A stretch of 64,000 nucleotides of DNA from Typhlomys cinereus (GCA_023101885.1 JALPQD010000247.1:3318230-3382229), one strand, 5' to 3'; positions 48,349 to 58,940 are shown, numbered from the stretch's first letter. The notes: a model not told the origin generated them from the sequence alone. A program made the numbers and translations.

Positions 48349-48615
48349 ATACACATGTGGGTGGATATACGTGTGTGCAGGTGTATACAAGAAGGCATTT
48401 CAATGTGCACCTGTGGAGGCTCAAAGAGGACATCAGGAATCATCCTGGATTACTCCTCCACCTTATTGCTTTGCTTTGGGGTTTCCCAAGCTCTACCTTC
48501 CAGATCACTGCCACATCTGCTTGACCATTTTCTGTGGAATCTGGGAAGCTGAACTCAGGTCCATTTGCTTGAGAGACAAAGGCTTTAACCCCCTGAACCA
48601 GCACCCCAGCCCAGA
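48250..48615 (-). mobile_element. tRNA-derived SINE, antisense, with long TG/CG tail
   Basis: A tail of about 96 bp of TG with CG interruptions (48252-48347), then aatcatcctggattactcct, ttattgctttgctttggggt, gctgaactcaggtcc and a reverse head ending caccccagccc. Older subfamily, nearly full length. Confidence 0.78.
48252..48347 (+). repeat. (TG)n with CG interruptions
   Basis: About 96 bp of alternating purine-pyrimidine sequence, the reversed tail of an antisense SINE. Confidence 0.93.
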
Positions 48616-48958
48616 CCTCCAGCTTTCTGAGCAATGTCTCCTCTAAGTACTTTAGCTATTTGCTCTCCTTAGATCAAGGACAGGTAAATAAATAAATAAA
48701 AACCTTCTTCTCTAAAGCTCCCAGAGGTATAAAAGCAGGTTCTTCTTGGTTAAAAACTAGCCAGGAGGACACTTTTGCTACTCACGCCAGCACAGAGCTG
48801 TGATTGAGTGTCTCCTCAGCAGGTCACCTCTACACTTCCAATCAAGAAAACAGCATGATTCTGAGAGAAATGAATAACCAACATTCCTTTGTATGATGCC
48901 TCTTCTAAAAGGTTCTTTTTCTCATCAACTGCAGCACATCAGTCAGTCTCGACCTAAG

Positions 48959-48962
<4 letters not shown>

Positions 48963-48994
<32 letters not shown>
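48963..48994 (+). repeat. (TG)n microsatellite
   Basis: A pure TG run next to an old L1-like fragment. Confidence 0.93.
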
Positions 48995-48996
<2 letters not shown>

Positions 48997-49200
48997 CATA
49001 TGTCATAACATTTGTAATTTTATCATGAAAGTTTGATTATATTGTATAAACATCATCACTGGCCATGCCTATAACTTGTCTTCCCAAATTGAATCTTCAT
49101 CCCTAAAAAGCAACAACTCTTCCATTTTTGTTTCTAGCCCCCTGACAATCTGGTTTCTATCTCAATAAATTGAACTAATCATGTAAGTGGGAAATTTATT
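48997..49200 (-). mobile_element. Old antisense L1-like fragment
   Basis: Blocks such as gccccctgacaatctggttt followed by ctatctcaataaattgaact and atcatgtaagtgg fit an ancient L1 3' UTR in antisense. Divergence is high, so the assignment is tentative. Confidence 0.4.
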
Positions 49201-49684
49201 TTAACCCACCCACAAGGTGATTTTCAAAACTGAAGTAAAATCCCAATAGCACAGACATATCTATCCATCACAGAGAGATAGAAAGAATGTCACTAAAGCA
49301 CCTTGCCCTTGACTGAACAGAAGACAAAGTCACCTTTTTCCACTCCTAAGGTGACTCCACCATAGAAGAAGCTGGGGGGAGATTCAGTGTCAGAGCATCC
49401 AGCAGAGAACTGGAGCGCTAAGGAATGCAGCAGAGAGCAATCACGGGATCTTCTTAGGGCAGCAGGAATGAGGGCTATCCAGCTCATGGCTCCAAAGCGC
49501 GAGGGCACCTACATCCTCTAGGTGTCTACAAAAAATAACTGTAAGCCCTGGGAGCCATCTTACTATCGGGAAGTAACTTAGCTAAGCTTGCCCTACATGG
49601 ATGATCAACACAGGAAAACCCTAAAGTCTTGTTGGTATCTCAGCAATGAGTCACAAGTACAAGACAGCATTGAACGGTCACTGG

Positions 49685-49835
49685 TGGTTAATAACAACTA
49701 CCATTTACTGAGCCTTTATTCAGTGCCAGGAAAAAAAAAAAAAAAAACTATGAGATGCTTTACACATTCTGCATTTGCTTTCACAACAACTCCGTGAAGA
49801 ATGGTATCAGTGTTCCTGCTACACATGTTTTAAAA
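49685..49835 (-). mobile_element. MIR fragment, antisense
   Basis: Blocks taataacaactaccatttac, gagcctttattcagtgccag and tttcacaacaactccgtgaa match a reversed MIR, split by an A-run at 49730-49746. Confidence 0.7.
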
Positions 49836-50084
49836 AGTGCTATAAACCATGTGACACACAGGTCATTCAGTTTGCAAAGTACTTCACTTTAGTAGGTCTT
49901 CATTACTCCAAAGCCTGTTGCTCTTAATTAATAGCAACTTCAAGGAAAATGGTATTTTCATATCCCATAGCAAAGAGAGACAATCATTCATAGAAATCTC
50001 TTGGCTGAAAATATTTAATCTTCAGAAGGCTAAATGTGGAACAAGCAGCAGATTCAGGATCTCACCAGTCCCTGGGGTTGGACA

Positions 50085-50200
50085 TGTGATCCCAGGCCGA
50101 CCACTCAGCCTCTTTTACCCTCAGTTTCCAGGAAACATGTAAACCAGGACTACTTCCCTCTTTTCTCTATCTACCTTGAAGCATTTCATGAGGTCAGTTT
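50085..50200 (+). mobile_element. MIR fragment
   Basis: Blocks ccactcagcctcttttaccc, tcagtttccaggaaacatgt and cttgaagcatttcatgaggt follow MIR order. Confidence 0.6.
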
Positions 50201-51922
50201 CCTATGCTGATATCCAGGGATGAACCCATCAGCCAAAGATTTAACCTCTTCCCTGGCCTATCCAGTTGTCAATTTCTCACAAAACTTACCACTTAACTAA
50301 TAAATTTCCAGTCTGCATCTGCTCTTGGTATAGCCACACAGTAGTGAATGAAGAGCATTCAGAAAAAGGACAGTTATGATCGTGCTGGAATTATTACTGT
50401 CCAGGTCTGAGGTTTGTATCCAAAAACATCGATGGGAACCAGGGAAGCAGAGCTTCCTAAGACAAAGTGGGGAGAAGCAACCAGGTGTTCCAAAGACACA
50501 GACTTAGGCTGTCCCAGCTGACAGCAGCCAGTGTCAAAGAAGAGCCCTTTGGAAGCGGGGACTTAGCACGTTTGTGAACACTGGGCTCAGTCACTGCTGC
50601 AAAGTGCTCCCTTGGCAGCTGTTAGCTTCCTGCCAGCTTCTCAGTCATGATGTCGTGGATCACGCACAGTCTACAACCTTTACAGTTGTATCACATCACC
50701 TGCCCTCTGCCAGCAGAGAGACAAATGAGAAGCTGCAAGGGCACAGTCCACCTCTGCCCCAGGACCTTTAGTTGCACAGGAGACTATCTGGAGCTCAACA
50801 TAATGATCCTACTGCACAGTGCCCAGAAAGGGGCTGTCCTTGATCTGAGAAGTCCTAGGATCTTCTCACAGGGAAAAACATCAAGATGCACACAGGAGGG
50901 CGAGATGAAACCCAACTGTCATAACCATTCCAATAGGATCCAGAGACAGTCAATGACACGGGAGCTGTGTCCCATGCGATGCGAGAGCCGGGCGACCCAC
51001 ACAGGGGAAGTGCGAGAGATGTTCTCCAAACAGAGCAGGTTTAGTTGAACCTGATCACATTTAACCAGCTCACAACTCAGATGAACAGCCTGTGACATCT
51101 CCCTGCAGTCCTTTTCTCTAAAAGAAAAGGTATGCCAAGGTCCCTGCAGCACAACCGCAGGAGACCAGACCAGCTGGGGTGACCCACCTCAGCACCTTCA
51201 CAGTGTGAAGATCCGATCCTGGGACAATAATTTGAAATTGTAATATGCACGTGCTTTCTAGGAAACCAACCCTGGCTACTTAGTTCCTGCTCAACAGAAG
51301 TAGATAAACCCCTTCTATTGATTCCTATTTCGTAAGAAGACCGAGGTAGAAGAAGCAACTTGAAGTTTCTCCAAGACACAGACCTTGCGGTGTCACTCAA
51401 ACTTTTCAATACAAATAAAACTCGGTTGAGAGCAAGCGTCACCTGACTGGGCTTCTCTCCTTCCTCCCTGAACATGTGTGTGCACCAGCATAAGGCGAGC
51501 ACACAGAGACTCACTATTACCAATGCCACCAGCCTGTCATGCTTCTTGAAGATTCCACTACCTCAGTGGGGCGGGGGGACAACCGCAGGTGCCGTATGCA
51601 AGGTCAGCTCTGCGGTAACATCAACCCCCCCCCCCCAAGAAAAACAACCCGGGGAGAGGGAGACGCCTCCTTGAAACAGCCTGAAAAGGGCGATCCTGAC
51701 TCAGCCCGCGCAGAAACTCTGCCGACGCCGGCCAGGAAGTGCCTGCTGTCTCGGGGTCCTCTGCCGCACAGCTAACCCCGACAGACACGGGGCTCTCCTT
51801 AACTCGGAGCCCCGAGCATGGGCTTCCACAGGGGCTTTCCTGCTGCCTCTGCCACTCTTTGGGGTCCAACGGCGACCAGGTTTTCCAGTTTTGCCCAGCA
51901 ATGCTAACATAATGCTGGCGGT

Positions 51923-52011
51923 CACACACACGCATGCAAACACACACGCACGCACACACGCGTGCACACACGCACACACACATGCACGCACGCGCGCGCA
52001 CACACACATAC
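51923..52011. repeat. Alternating TG/CG (Z-DNA-prone) tract at the exon 1 donor
   Basis: About 89 bp of near-perfect alternating purine-pyrimidine sequence (CA, CG and a few TG/CATG steps). Read on the minus strand it begins with the intron 1 donor gtatgtgtgtgtgcgcgcgc. It lies inside the CpG island. Confidence 0.92.
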
Positions 52012-52025
52012 CTTTCACCCTCCAT
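52012..52025 (-). CDS. KLHL3: KLHL3 exon 1 coding part (start codon)
   Basis: Fourteen coding nucleotides read ATG GAG GGT GAA AG, giving M-E-G-E and the first two bases of Ser5, followed directly by the donor gtatgtgtg. This matches the MEGES start known for the long human isoform and joins exon 2 in frame as MEGES-IKPSSQ. The start context is strong: A at -3 and G at +4. The exon sits inside a CpG island. A long alternating TG/CG microsatellite begins at the donor itself, so the 5' splice site is in effect the first unit of the repeat. The ATG is too short a coding stretch to stand alone; the call rests on phase, splice site, location and family match. Confidence 0.88.
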
Positions 52026-52270
52026 TGTGCGGCCGGGAGGGTGGAAGCGGCAGAAGTGAGCACGCACCGGGCAACCAGCGCGGCTCCTGCTTCTCTCGGT
52101 GGCCGGAGGGAGATCTGATCAGCAGCAGTGATTCAGCATGGCTGCGCCTGAAACCTCCTCCCGGCCGGTCCTCCGGCGCCCTCCTCCCTGGCGGTCCTCC
52201 TTCCTCGGCCCGGCTCGCTGGCTCGCTCGCTCGCGGCAGCCTCCACCGCAGACGCGACGGGCAGGAGAAA
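52026..52270 (-). other. KLHL3: Presumed KLHL3 exon 1 5' UTR and start-site zone
   Basis: This GC- and CpG-rich sequence lies directly upstream of the KLHL3 start codon on the minus strand. No TATA box is evident, as is usual for CpG-island promoters, so the transcription start cannot be placed exactly. If transcription starts upstream of 52139, a short upstream ORF would be included (ATG at 52139-52137, stop TGA at 52121-52119, six codons), ending 93 nt before the main start. The right boundary given is a guess based on where CpG density drops. Confidence 0.5.
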
Positions 52271-52889
52271 ATGTCTTACCCAGAGCTCCCTGCAGCCCTT
52301 TCAGCTGCTGAAAGCAGCAACCCACTTGCTCCCCCTCCCCCGCAGGCTGGAGGCTCCTCGTCTCCTAGGAACGGAGGCAGCTTCAGAGACCCAAGCGTGG
52401 TGCCTTGTCGCCTGCTGCCTCCACATCTGCCCGGGCATCCCCAGCCCAGGCGACTAGCCCACCAAAGGGTCTCCTTGCCTCCCTCCCCGGTCGCAGAGAC
52501 TAGGCGGCTCCTCAAGTGCAGAGAAATACTAACCCCCTTTTCCTCCCCTCCCCGTGGGCTGTGAATCTGTGGGCCAGGCCACATTGCTGGAATGAGGAGG
52601 CCCCACTGTGGCCTGCAGTGGAGTTTATGCACCTGGGGAAATGCACTTGTAGGCGGCAACTCAAGTTCCAGTTCCTCCTCCCAAATCTATAGCAGTTCCC
52701 AGAAGCAATACATAAGGGAGAGGGGAGGTGACAGAATTAAAATGAACACAGAATAAATATCAGAAAGAAAAATTAAAAGGGGAGTTGGATGGGTGGGGCC
52801 GCTGGGATAATGCCTTGTGCACAAATGCAGCCTGTAGTCCATGCCTGGACCCCACAAGATGAAAGGAGAGAATTGAGTCAAACCCTAGT

Positions 52890-52934
<45 letters not shown>
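52890..52934 (+). repeat. (CT)n microsatellite
   Basis: An uninterrupted CT run of about 44 bp, a homopyrimidine tract, followed by pyrimidine-rich ctacc/tatcta repeats. Confidence 0.95.
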
Positions 52935-52936
<2 letters not shown>

Positions 52937-53019
52937 CTTCTACCTACCTATTTATATATCTATCCATTTATCCCTCCTCTCGCTTTCTCTCACTATTCTT
53001 GATGAAAGGAAAGCAAAGG

Positions 53020-53560
53020 GAGGCGTGGTGATACAGAGGTAATCTCAGAGAGGTATGGTGGTACATGAGGTAATCTCAGAGAGGTATGGTGGTACATGAG
53101 GTAATCTCAGAGAGGTATGGTGATACAGAGGTAATCTCAGAGAGGTATGGTGGTACATGAGGTAATCTCTGAGAGGTATGGTGATACAGAGGTAATCTCT
53201 GAGAGGTAGGTGGTACATAAGGTAATCTCTGAGAGGTATGGTGATACAGAGGTAATCTCTGAGAGGTATGGTAGTACATGAGGTAATCTCAGAGAGGTAT
53301 GGTGGTACATGAGGTAATCTCAGAGAGGTATGGTGGTACATGAGGTAATCTCAGAGAGGTATGGTGGTACATGAGGTAATCTCAGAGAGGTATGGTGGTA
53401 CATGAGGTAATCTCAGAGAAGTATGGTGGTACAGGAGGTAATCTCTGAGAGGTATGGTGGTACATGAGGTAATCCCAGTACTCTGGAGGCAAGACAAGAG
53501 GCTATCGAGTTGGATGCACAGGAAGACTTATTTTGAAAAACCACAAACAATAACAACAAA
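53020..53560 (+). mobile_element. B1-like SINE disrupted by an internal minisatellite
   Basis: Starts gggaggcgtggtgatacaga (like a B1 head), jumps through the tandem array at 53038-53467, and resumes ggtaatcccagtactctgga, ggcaagacaagaggctatcg and an A/C-rich tail. The repeat unit looks like a piece of the B1 head itself. Confidence 0.6.
53038..53467 (+). repeat. Minisatellite, 14 copies of a 30/31-bp unit
   Basis: Fourteen units starting ggtaatct and ending in variants of ggtggtacatga occupy exactly 430 bp: ten of 31 bp and four of 30 bp. Variants (gtgatacaga versus gtggtacatga; ctcag versus ctctg) are interspersed, which points to repeated unequal exchange or slippage. On the minus strand the array stays open and gives a repetitive Tyr-His-Thr-Ser-Leu-rich frame that is an artefact. 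Confidence 0.95.
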
Positions 53561-54947
53561 AAAAACAATAAAAACAGATGAAACCGAAATAAAACTTATT
53601 ACCAAAAAATTGCAGTAAGCCATCACTATGAATACCTAACACACTTACGCCCTAGGCCACACTGGAAGACTATCAATTGCATAGCAGCTGCCAATGCTTC
53701 CTCAAATCCTCATGCTGAAAAGGGGGCTGCGCTATGGCTCCCTCTCTGAATCTCAGACCGAATGCCATCTCCATGGCTCTGCACGCTGTGTGACTGCATA
53801 AGAAGAAGAAATGCTTCCTGGACTCTAAGGCTGTGGGGGATCTTTAGGGACCTTCCAGAAATAATGAGGGACACTCACTGCATTTATTCCCACTGTTATA
53901 GTCTTGGCTGGTTAAGCTTTTTCAGTTAACATCCCTGAGGTCACAGAGCAAAGAGAAAAGCAAAAGAAAATAAAAGTGCGGTGAACTTTACCTAATCTTG
54001 CGAATCAGACTGGCTCGGTTGGTATTCTCAAAGTTTACCCTGCCTGGCACCTCAATGTTCTCTAGCCTGGGGCTATTACCCGATGTCTTTCTTCCTCAAA
54101 TAAGAGGCCTGGGCAATTTTGCTCACACCTGAAACTTTAACTTCCATTTTTCTGCTTTAACAATATTCCTCCTATCTTTGTCCCTCCACTTCCCTTGCTC
54201 CTCTAATCAGCTTTGGGCTCTGCTCCAGATATTTCCTCATGGAGTCAGTCACAGGGACCAAGGGAAACTGAGCATCAAAAGTGAGGAAGTGTAATCCCAG
54301 AATCTGTGCAAGCATCACTCTCCCAGCAAGACAAATGTGTGACTGGCAAGACATAACTATGCCCTGTCCTACATGTGCACACCTTCATGTTTTCACCAGA
54401 TGGGAAAGGGGAAAAAGAACGTATCTGGAGAACGAAAGGCTGAGCACACCCAAGCTCCAAAATACAGTTACTGGAGCCAGAATCGAAACCCGCAGAACTT
54501 CCTCACAACATACTCTTGTCACGCTGACCCAGAGTGTGTCAGAATCAATACTTGACTGTTTTCCTCCTCACTCGCTATCCAGGAGACACAACAAAGGATA
54601 CCCTAAACCGAACATCCAGAGAAGTCATCTAGCAAAACCAAGGCAGAGCTGAATTCTCTGGTCTCAGAACTATATTTTAGATTTTTCTAACTATGATCCC
54701 AACATTATCTTGGTCATGGTTGGAACCTGTAGACTCTAGGCTATCTTTCTGACTGCACTTCAGATTAAGAGTTAATGGAATCTAACAGAAGAGTCAAAGG
54801 AGCCCACATGCCATAGACTGGGAGGAAAATCCCTATTGCTAGATGGTCCCACAGCCCTTTCCCTTCATCCCATCCTCCCACCTGGGCCCCATCTCTCGAT
54901 GATCCCAAGTTCCTGTCCCCCGTCCCCATCTTTAGAAGGCCCTGCAG

Positions 54948-55168
54948 GGCTGGAGAGATGGATCAGAGTTAAGACTCTCCCTCACAAGCAGAAGGTCCTG
55001 AGTTCAGATCCTGGGTCCCACTAAAAACACCAGGCAGAAATGGTGGTGGTCTGCACTTCCTGCTCTGGTGGGCAGAACCTGGGAAAGCCCTAGACTTGGC
55101 AAAGAGGTAAAAACAATCCAAGATGATTCCTGAAGTCACCCTTGATCCTCCATAGGGACATGTAGTGC

Positions 55169-55229
<61 letters not shown>

Positions 55230-55240
55230 TAAAATTTAAA
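54948..55240 (+). mobile_element. Older tRNA-derived SINE with long CA tail
   Basis: Starts ggctggagagatggatcaga and follows the family plan, but uses the older body (gcctgcacttc-type, atgattcctgaagtcaccct). The tail is (CA)n at 55172-55226. An imperfect target duplication tagaaggnnctgc flanks it. Confidence 0.8.
55172..55226 (+). repeat. (CA)n microsatellite
   Basis: A pure CA run of about 55 bp in a SINE tail. Confidence 0.95.
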
Positions 55241-55828
55241 ACTAGAAGGTGCTGCGGCCTTGTCTCCCATCCCCATCTTTAAAGGGTCCTGGAATGTATC
55301 TCTCATCCCCATTTTTAAAAGATCCTGCGGCTGTGTCCCCCACCACCTCCACTACTGCCCAGTTTGCTTCCCATGCCCCAGGCTTCCTCCATAGTTGCCT
55401 GGTATACCTGCTGGTGCCACTTCATCCCAAAGCAATTTATTCGGCCATCTATACCAACTTTGTTCAGAACCCTTCAGCAGTTAGTTGACTTGAGAAGAAT
55501 TTACCTTGGGAAGAGAAACTTCCTTTTCTAACCTGAATTTGGTCTAGAAAGTTTCTTTTCCATAATCTGCCTCAGCACAAGAAACCAGGAGAGTATATTT
55601 TATCTGGAGATAAGTTAGGCCATTTTTTACAAGTCCCTTTTCTTCCTTTCTGGTTATTACCTTCCTTCTCCAGGACTTTGGTTTCTTATATTTGCAGTTA
55701 CCATAACACAGTACAGTAATTTCATATCATTTAGCTATGCATCTAACCACGTGTGCCTAGATGGTTGTAAGTGTAGGCACTTAGGATCGAAAAGCATAAG
55801 AGAACTCTTAGAGTTAAAGAAATATTTC

Positions 55829-56129
55829 GGGGCTGGAGAGGTGGCTCAGGGGTTAAGCCTCCGCCTTGCAGGCGGAAGGTCCTGAGTTCGGATCCCAGAT
55901 CCCACGTATAGACGCCGGGCGGAAGCGGGGGGGCGGCCTGCGCTTCTGGTCCTAGTAGGGCAGAGCTTGTGAATCCTGGGGCAGAAGGAGGTGGAGCCGT
56001 CCATGGTGGTTCGCGAATTTGTCCATTGTTCTACATATACACAGACACACACACACACAGACACACGCGCGCGCGCACATACACACGCACATGCACACAG
56101 TTGAATAACTAATAAAAAAAATTTTAAAA
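55829..56129 (+). mobile_element. Young tRNA-derived SINE, full length, with target duplication
   Basis: Starts ggggctggagaggtggctca and keeps many CpGs (gcctccgcc, gacgccgggcggaagcgggg), suggesting a recent insertion. The target duplication aaagaaatatttc is perfect at 55816-55828 and 56130-56142. Its tail has mixed CA/CG repeats. Confidence 0.9.
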
Positions 56130-56344
56130 AAAGAAATATTTCACAGCTTGACTATACTGAAACTTCTGTGGAAGTAAACGATGCTATGTTTTTAGAACTA
56201 TATAGTTAGAAAGGGGAATGTTATGCACCTATGACTTCAGAGTTCAGGATGAGGAATTTGAATGACCACCAGAGGTGACTAGAATGTAAGAATGTGAAAA
56301 GAACCTAGACTACTGTAGTCAGATAAGGCATGGTACAAATGTAC

Positions 56345-56450
56345 TTACCAGAAACTTGACCCTGGGACAAGCTACTTTACCAACCTCATTTTCTTATCAG
56401 TAAATTTTTCTTTTCAGTTCAAGATAATGAACACATTCCTAGTGCTGTAA
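56345..56450 (+). mobile_element. MIR fragment
   Basis: Blocks acttgaccctgggacaagct, actttaccaacctcattttc and ttatcagtaaattt resemble the MIR core. Confidence 0.55.
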
Positions 56451-56631
56451 ACCAAGCCACAGACCCATGGAAGATGAGGACATAGGCCCTAGTTGGGGGT
56501 AAGCTACTAAGGTTCAGCTATAAGGACTTGATATTATAAACTCCTTCTGAACATTTATCATTATGCCCATAGATTAGAGGGGCAGTCAGCATTTGCCCTA
56601 GAAACTTCCTTTTGCAATGGAAGATGCTTAA

Positions 56632-57200
56632 TACAGAGAATCGTAACTGGCCAAAGTGCAGTGACTGTGGACTGCTTGACCCTCAACATCTAAATCACCT
56701 CCCATCTCAAGGCCTGGGGCACATCTTGGAAGGGGGTGGGGGTGGTAAGAGTATAATAGCCTGAAGTGGGAGAAGAACAGGGCCAGACAGTATCTTCTGG
56801 ACATCCCTGAACTCACTGTAGCTATGTACTTCCAGAAGACTTACACAAAATTTGCCCATCAACATTTCACCATGGAAGAGGGAAGATCTAAAGAGGTTCC
56901 ACGACTCCCTCAGAAGACCATTGAGGGCTAATCTGCATGGGAGAAAATAGTTGCTTTCCTCTGATATATACCCACTGTAATATACCCACTGATAAGTCAT
57001 CTTTGCTCCAGTCCACAAGCACCTAGGCACATGCCATAAGTCAACCCAGATGAAACTCAGTGGGCCACACACGCAGAAAGACAAGAAAGAGGGAAAGAGA
57101 CTTGTTGTGGAGAAAGAAGGGGGACAGAATTGGGTAATGAGGGTGAAAATAACATTAATTCATTATTTTCATATGTGAAACTAAAGAATAAAAATAAATT
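56632..57200 (+). mobile_element. L1 3' UTR-like segment
   Basis: Paralogous to 40590-41190 with the same ordered blocks and a tail ending aataaaaataaattttaaaa. It has no coding potential. A more diverged relative may lie at about 16430-16640. Confidence 0.55.
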
Positions 57201-57724
57201 TTAAAAAGAGGGTGATATCAGTAGCTATTTCCCAGGGTTGTTAGGTTTGAATGTTGAAGTATACACTTAGCAGAGAATCTATAGAAGCATTTAATAACCA
57301 TTAGCAGCTGCTATGTTAAGGACCACTCCAGTGCTACCAAACTAAATTGCTGTGCCGACTTGGTCCTGAAATCAAGAGGAAAGTCCGTCAGGGTGGGGCC
57401 CTTCCTGGAACCACTGATAATGCCCAATAGTCATATGACACATAGGTCAGCAAGGATTAGCTGGGCGAGACCAGAGCTAAAGTCAGGCCCACCCTCATCT
57501 TCAGCACCAAAACACCCCACCAGATTCTAGGTCACTTGTTGAGTGCACTCTGCCTGAAGTGTCACAGGAAACCATGAAGAAAAGGAACCTGAAGTCCAAA
57601 AAGCCAGCAAGCAACAGATAGCATCGGATCCAGAGGAAAGCCTGCCTTTCCTCACCACTCCCTTCTCTGGGGGAAGAACCCAGGCCCTAAACAGTCAAAA
57701 GGATAATCATCCATGGTGCTTACG

Positions 57725-58020
57725 TTACACCTTCAAGTTTACAAAGCACCCCATGAGCTCCATCATTTACTCAAGACGACATCCTCTGAATAGCAGCAGC
57801 AGCCTCTGTTCCTCAGTTGTCATTGTGAGGCAGACCCTCATCTCTCCGCTCACATACACCCCTCTCATTGATCTTTACACCCTCTAAGGGTGATAAAGAT
57901 CAGAGGACCAAGGTTTCGAGAGGTAAATAACTTGAGCAAGGCCTAGCAGGTGGTCACTAGCAAAACTGGAATTTGAACCTAGATCTTTCAGGCCCCAGAA
58001 ACCACTTTTAGCTACTACAT
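57725..58020 (-). mobile_element. MIR, antisense, with inserted sequence
   Basis: Blocks cttcaagtttacaaagcacc, aaataacttgagcaaggcct, gcaaaactggaatttgaacc and tagatctttcaggcccc match a reversed MIR. Confidence 0.65.
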
Positions 58021-58749
58021 GTAAGAGAGTCTACCTCTAACTGGCTCTACATAAAGAGATAAGCTGATGAGGGCACACGCAGAAAGCAACGGGCTCAAGA
58101 CCACTTGAAAGGCACAAGCTGCTGTAAAAGGGGACCCTCAGGTGCCTGGACTTATGACCTTTCCACCTCACTTCTAACTTAGGAACCCCAAAATATTACA
58201 TACAGCTGGCACAGCTGTCATCCAAGGCTTCTGGACATCAGTATCCAAGTTCTCTGGTCACCTGGCCTACCAACCAGGCCTCACTTAAGACTGCATGGGG
58301 GGCAGGAGGACTAGAGGCATATCCAACCTCAAGAGAGTAAAGTCAGGCCAGCTACAAGGGGCTCCAGGCAGGTGAGAGCATGTCTCAAGATCTTCCCAAA
58401 AATTCTTTCCAGTCCCAAATCAACCTACAAATGGTGCCCTCTGCTGGTAAAACTGTGACTCTCTATTTTATAACAAAACTTTTACATATCAGCAATCAAG
58501 AAAACAAAAGCCTCCTGCGTCCATTACAGGCTTTCTATTCAAAAACAATTCTTACCGTTTTAAACTGACCAAGTTCTTTCTCTCTTCTCTCTGCTGCTCT
58601 CACCTCTCCAATTTCCTTTCTGAGTATAAAGAAAACTAAGCTCTTTTGCACAAAAAAGTAAAATATAGATAACACAAGCCCCAAAGGCAAGAATACAATG
58701 ATACATGTATGTGGATAAGATTTAAGTTTGAACACTACTGGGCACAGAG

Positions 58750-58940
58750 TCTTTTTCCTCCTGCAGTGCTGGGGATGGAACCCAATTCCTTGGAACGAGG
58801 AGACTGGCATAGCACTCTGTCTACCCGACATCATAAGCCTTCTTTGTTTTTGAAACAGGATCTTGTTATCAAACTCATGGTGGCTGTGCCTCTACCTCTA
58901 GGCCGTGGGATTGCAGGTAAATACACTGCTCTTGGCTAGC
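58750..58940 (-). mobile_element. B1-like SINE remnant, antisense
   Basis: Contains tgctggggatggaacccaat (reversed tRNA/ID-like) and tttgaaacaggatcttgtta with ccgtgggattgcaggtaaat, a reversed B1-type order. Confidence 0.55.

Larger units (their letters stand above)
38810..52011 (-). other. KLHL3: KLHL3 intron 1
   Basis: About 13.2 kb. It contains an LTR with adjoining internal sequence (39547-40240), L1 3'-end sequence (40590-41190), an inverted L1 with 3' transduction (41203-42381), a second LTR element (about 43550-44829), SINEs at about 43203, 45225, 46700 and 48250, MIRs at 46490, 49685 and 50085, old L1 sequence near 48997-49200, and several TG/CA microsatellites. The stretches 38820-39540, 45610-46480, 47010-48120 and 50200-51560 look unique. 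Confidence 0.8.
903..52025 (-). other. KLHL3: KLHL3 gene model, 5' portion (coding exons 1-5)
   Basis: Five minus-strand segments with AG acceptors and GT donors join into one frame and read as the N-terminal 175 residues of KLHL3. Family knowledge: KLHL3 is a cytosolic BTB-BACK-Kelch adaptor that links CUL3-RBX1 to WNK1/WNK4 and so controls the NCC sodium-chloride cotransporter in the distal nephron; human mutations cause pseudohypoaldosteronism type II (Gordon syndrome). Intron lengths here are about 13.2, 14.6, 13.1 and 9.6 kb. Residue numbering matches human KLHL3 without gaps as far as I can recall it. I chose KLHL3 over its paralogue KLHL2 because exon 4 reads DMSESKAKKIEIKDVDGQT and exon 5 reads [15 protein letters not shown], whereas KLHL2 differs at several of these sites. 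The remaining BACK and six-blade Kelch exons must lie to the left of position 1. Confidence 0.96.
51700..52560. promoter_or_regulatory. KLHL3: CpG island / KLHL3 promoter region
   Basis: CpG dinucleotides are frequent here (runs such as ccggccggtcctccggcgcc and gctcgctcgctcgcgg), while the rest of the window is strongly CpG-depleted. The island covers KLHL3 exon 1, the first roughly 300 bases of intron 1 and the upstream flank. GC-box-like G/C tracts occur at both ends (gggcgggggg near 51570 and C/G-rich stretches near 52200 and 52550). An open frame of 200 codons on the plus strand (51962-52564) is a by-product of high GC content, not a gene. Confidence 0.8.

Noticed and set aside
903..52025. 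Assignment to KLHL2 instead of KLHL3
   Set aside because: Exons 3-5 match KLHL3-specific residues (for example KKIEIKDVDGQT and [14 protein letters not shown]); KLHL2 differs there. Numbering is also collinear with KLHL3.
1..52025. MIR874, a microRNA hosted by a KLHL3 intron in human and mouse
   Set aside because: I looked for its mature sequence on the minus strand and did not see it; the known host intron lies further 3' in the gene, outside the window.
51962..52564. 200-codon plus-strand open frame over the CpG island
   Set aside because: GC-rich DNA has few stops; the frame begins in a CA/CG microsatellite and runs antisense through the KLHL3 start region. Composition artefact.
53045..53341. 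98-codon minus-strand repetitive protein frame
   Set aside because: It is the translation of the 14-copy minisatellite, which stays open by chance of unit length and composition.
53038..53467. CRISPR array
   Set aside because: Units are directly contiguous with no unique spacers, and the context is mammalian; it is a minisatellite.
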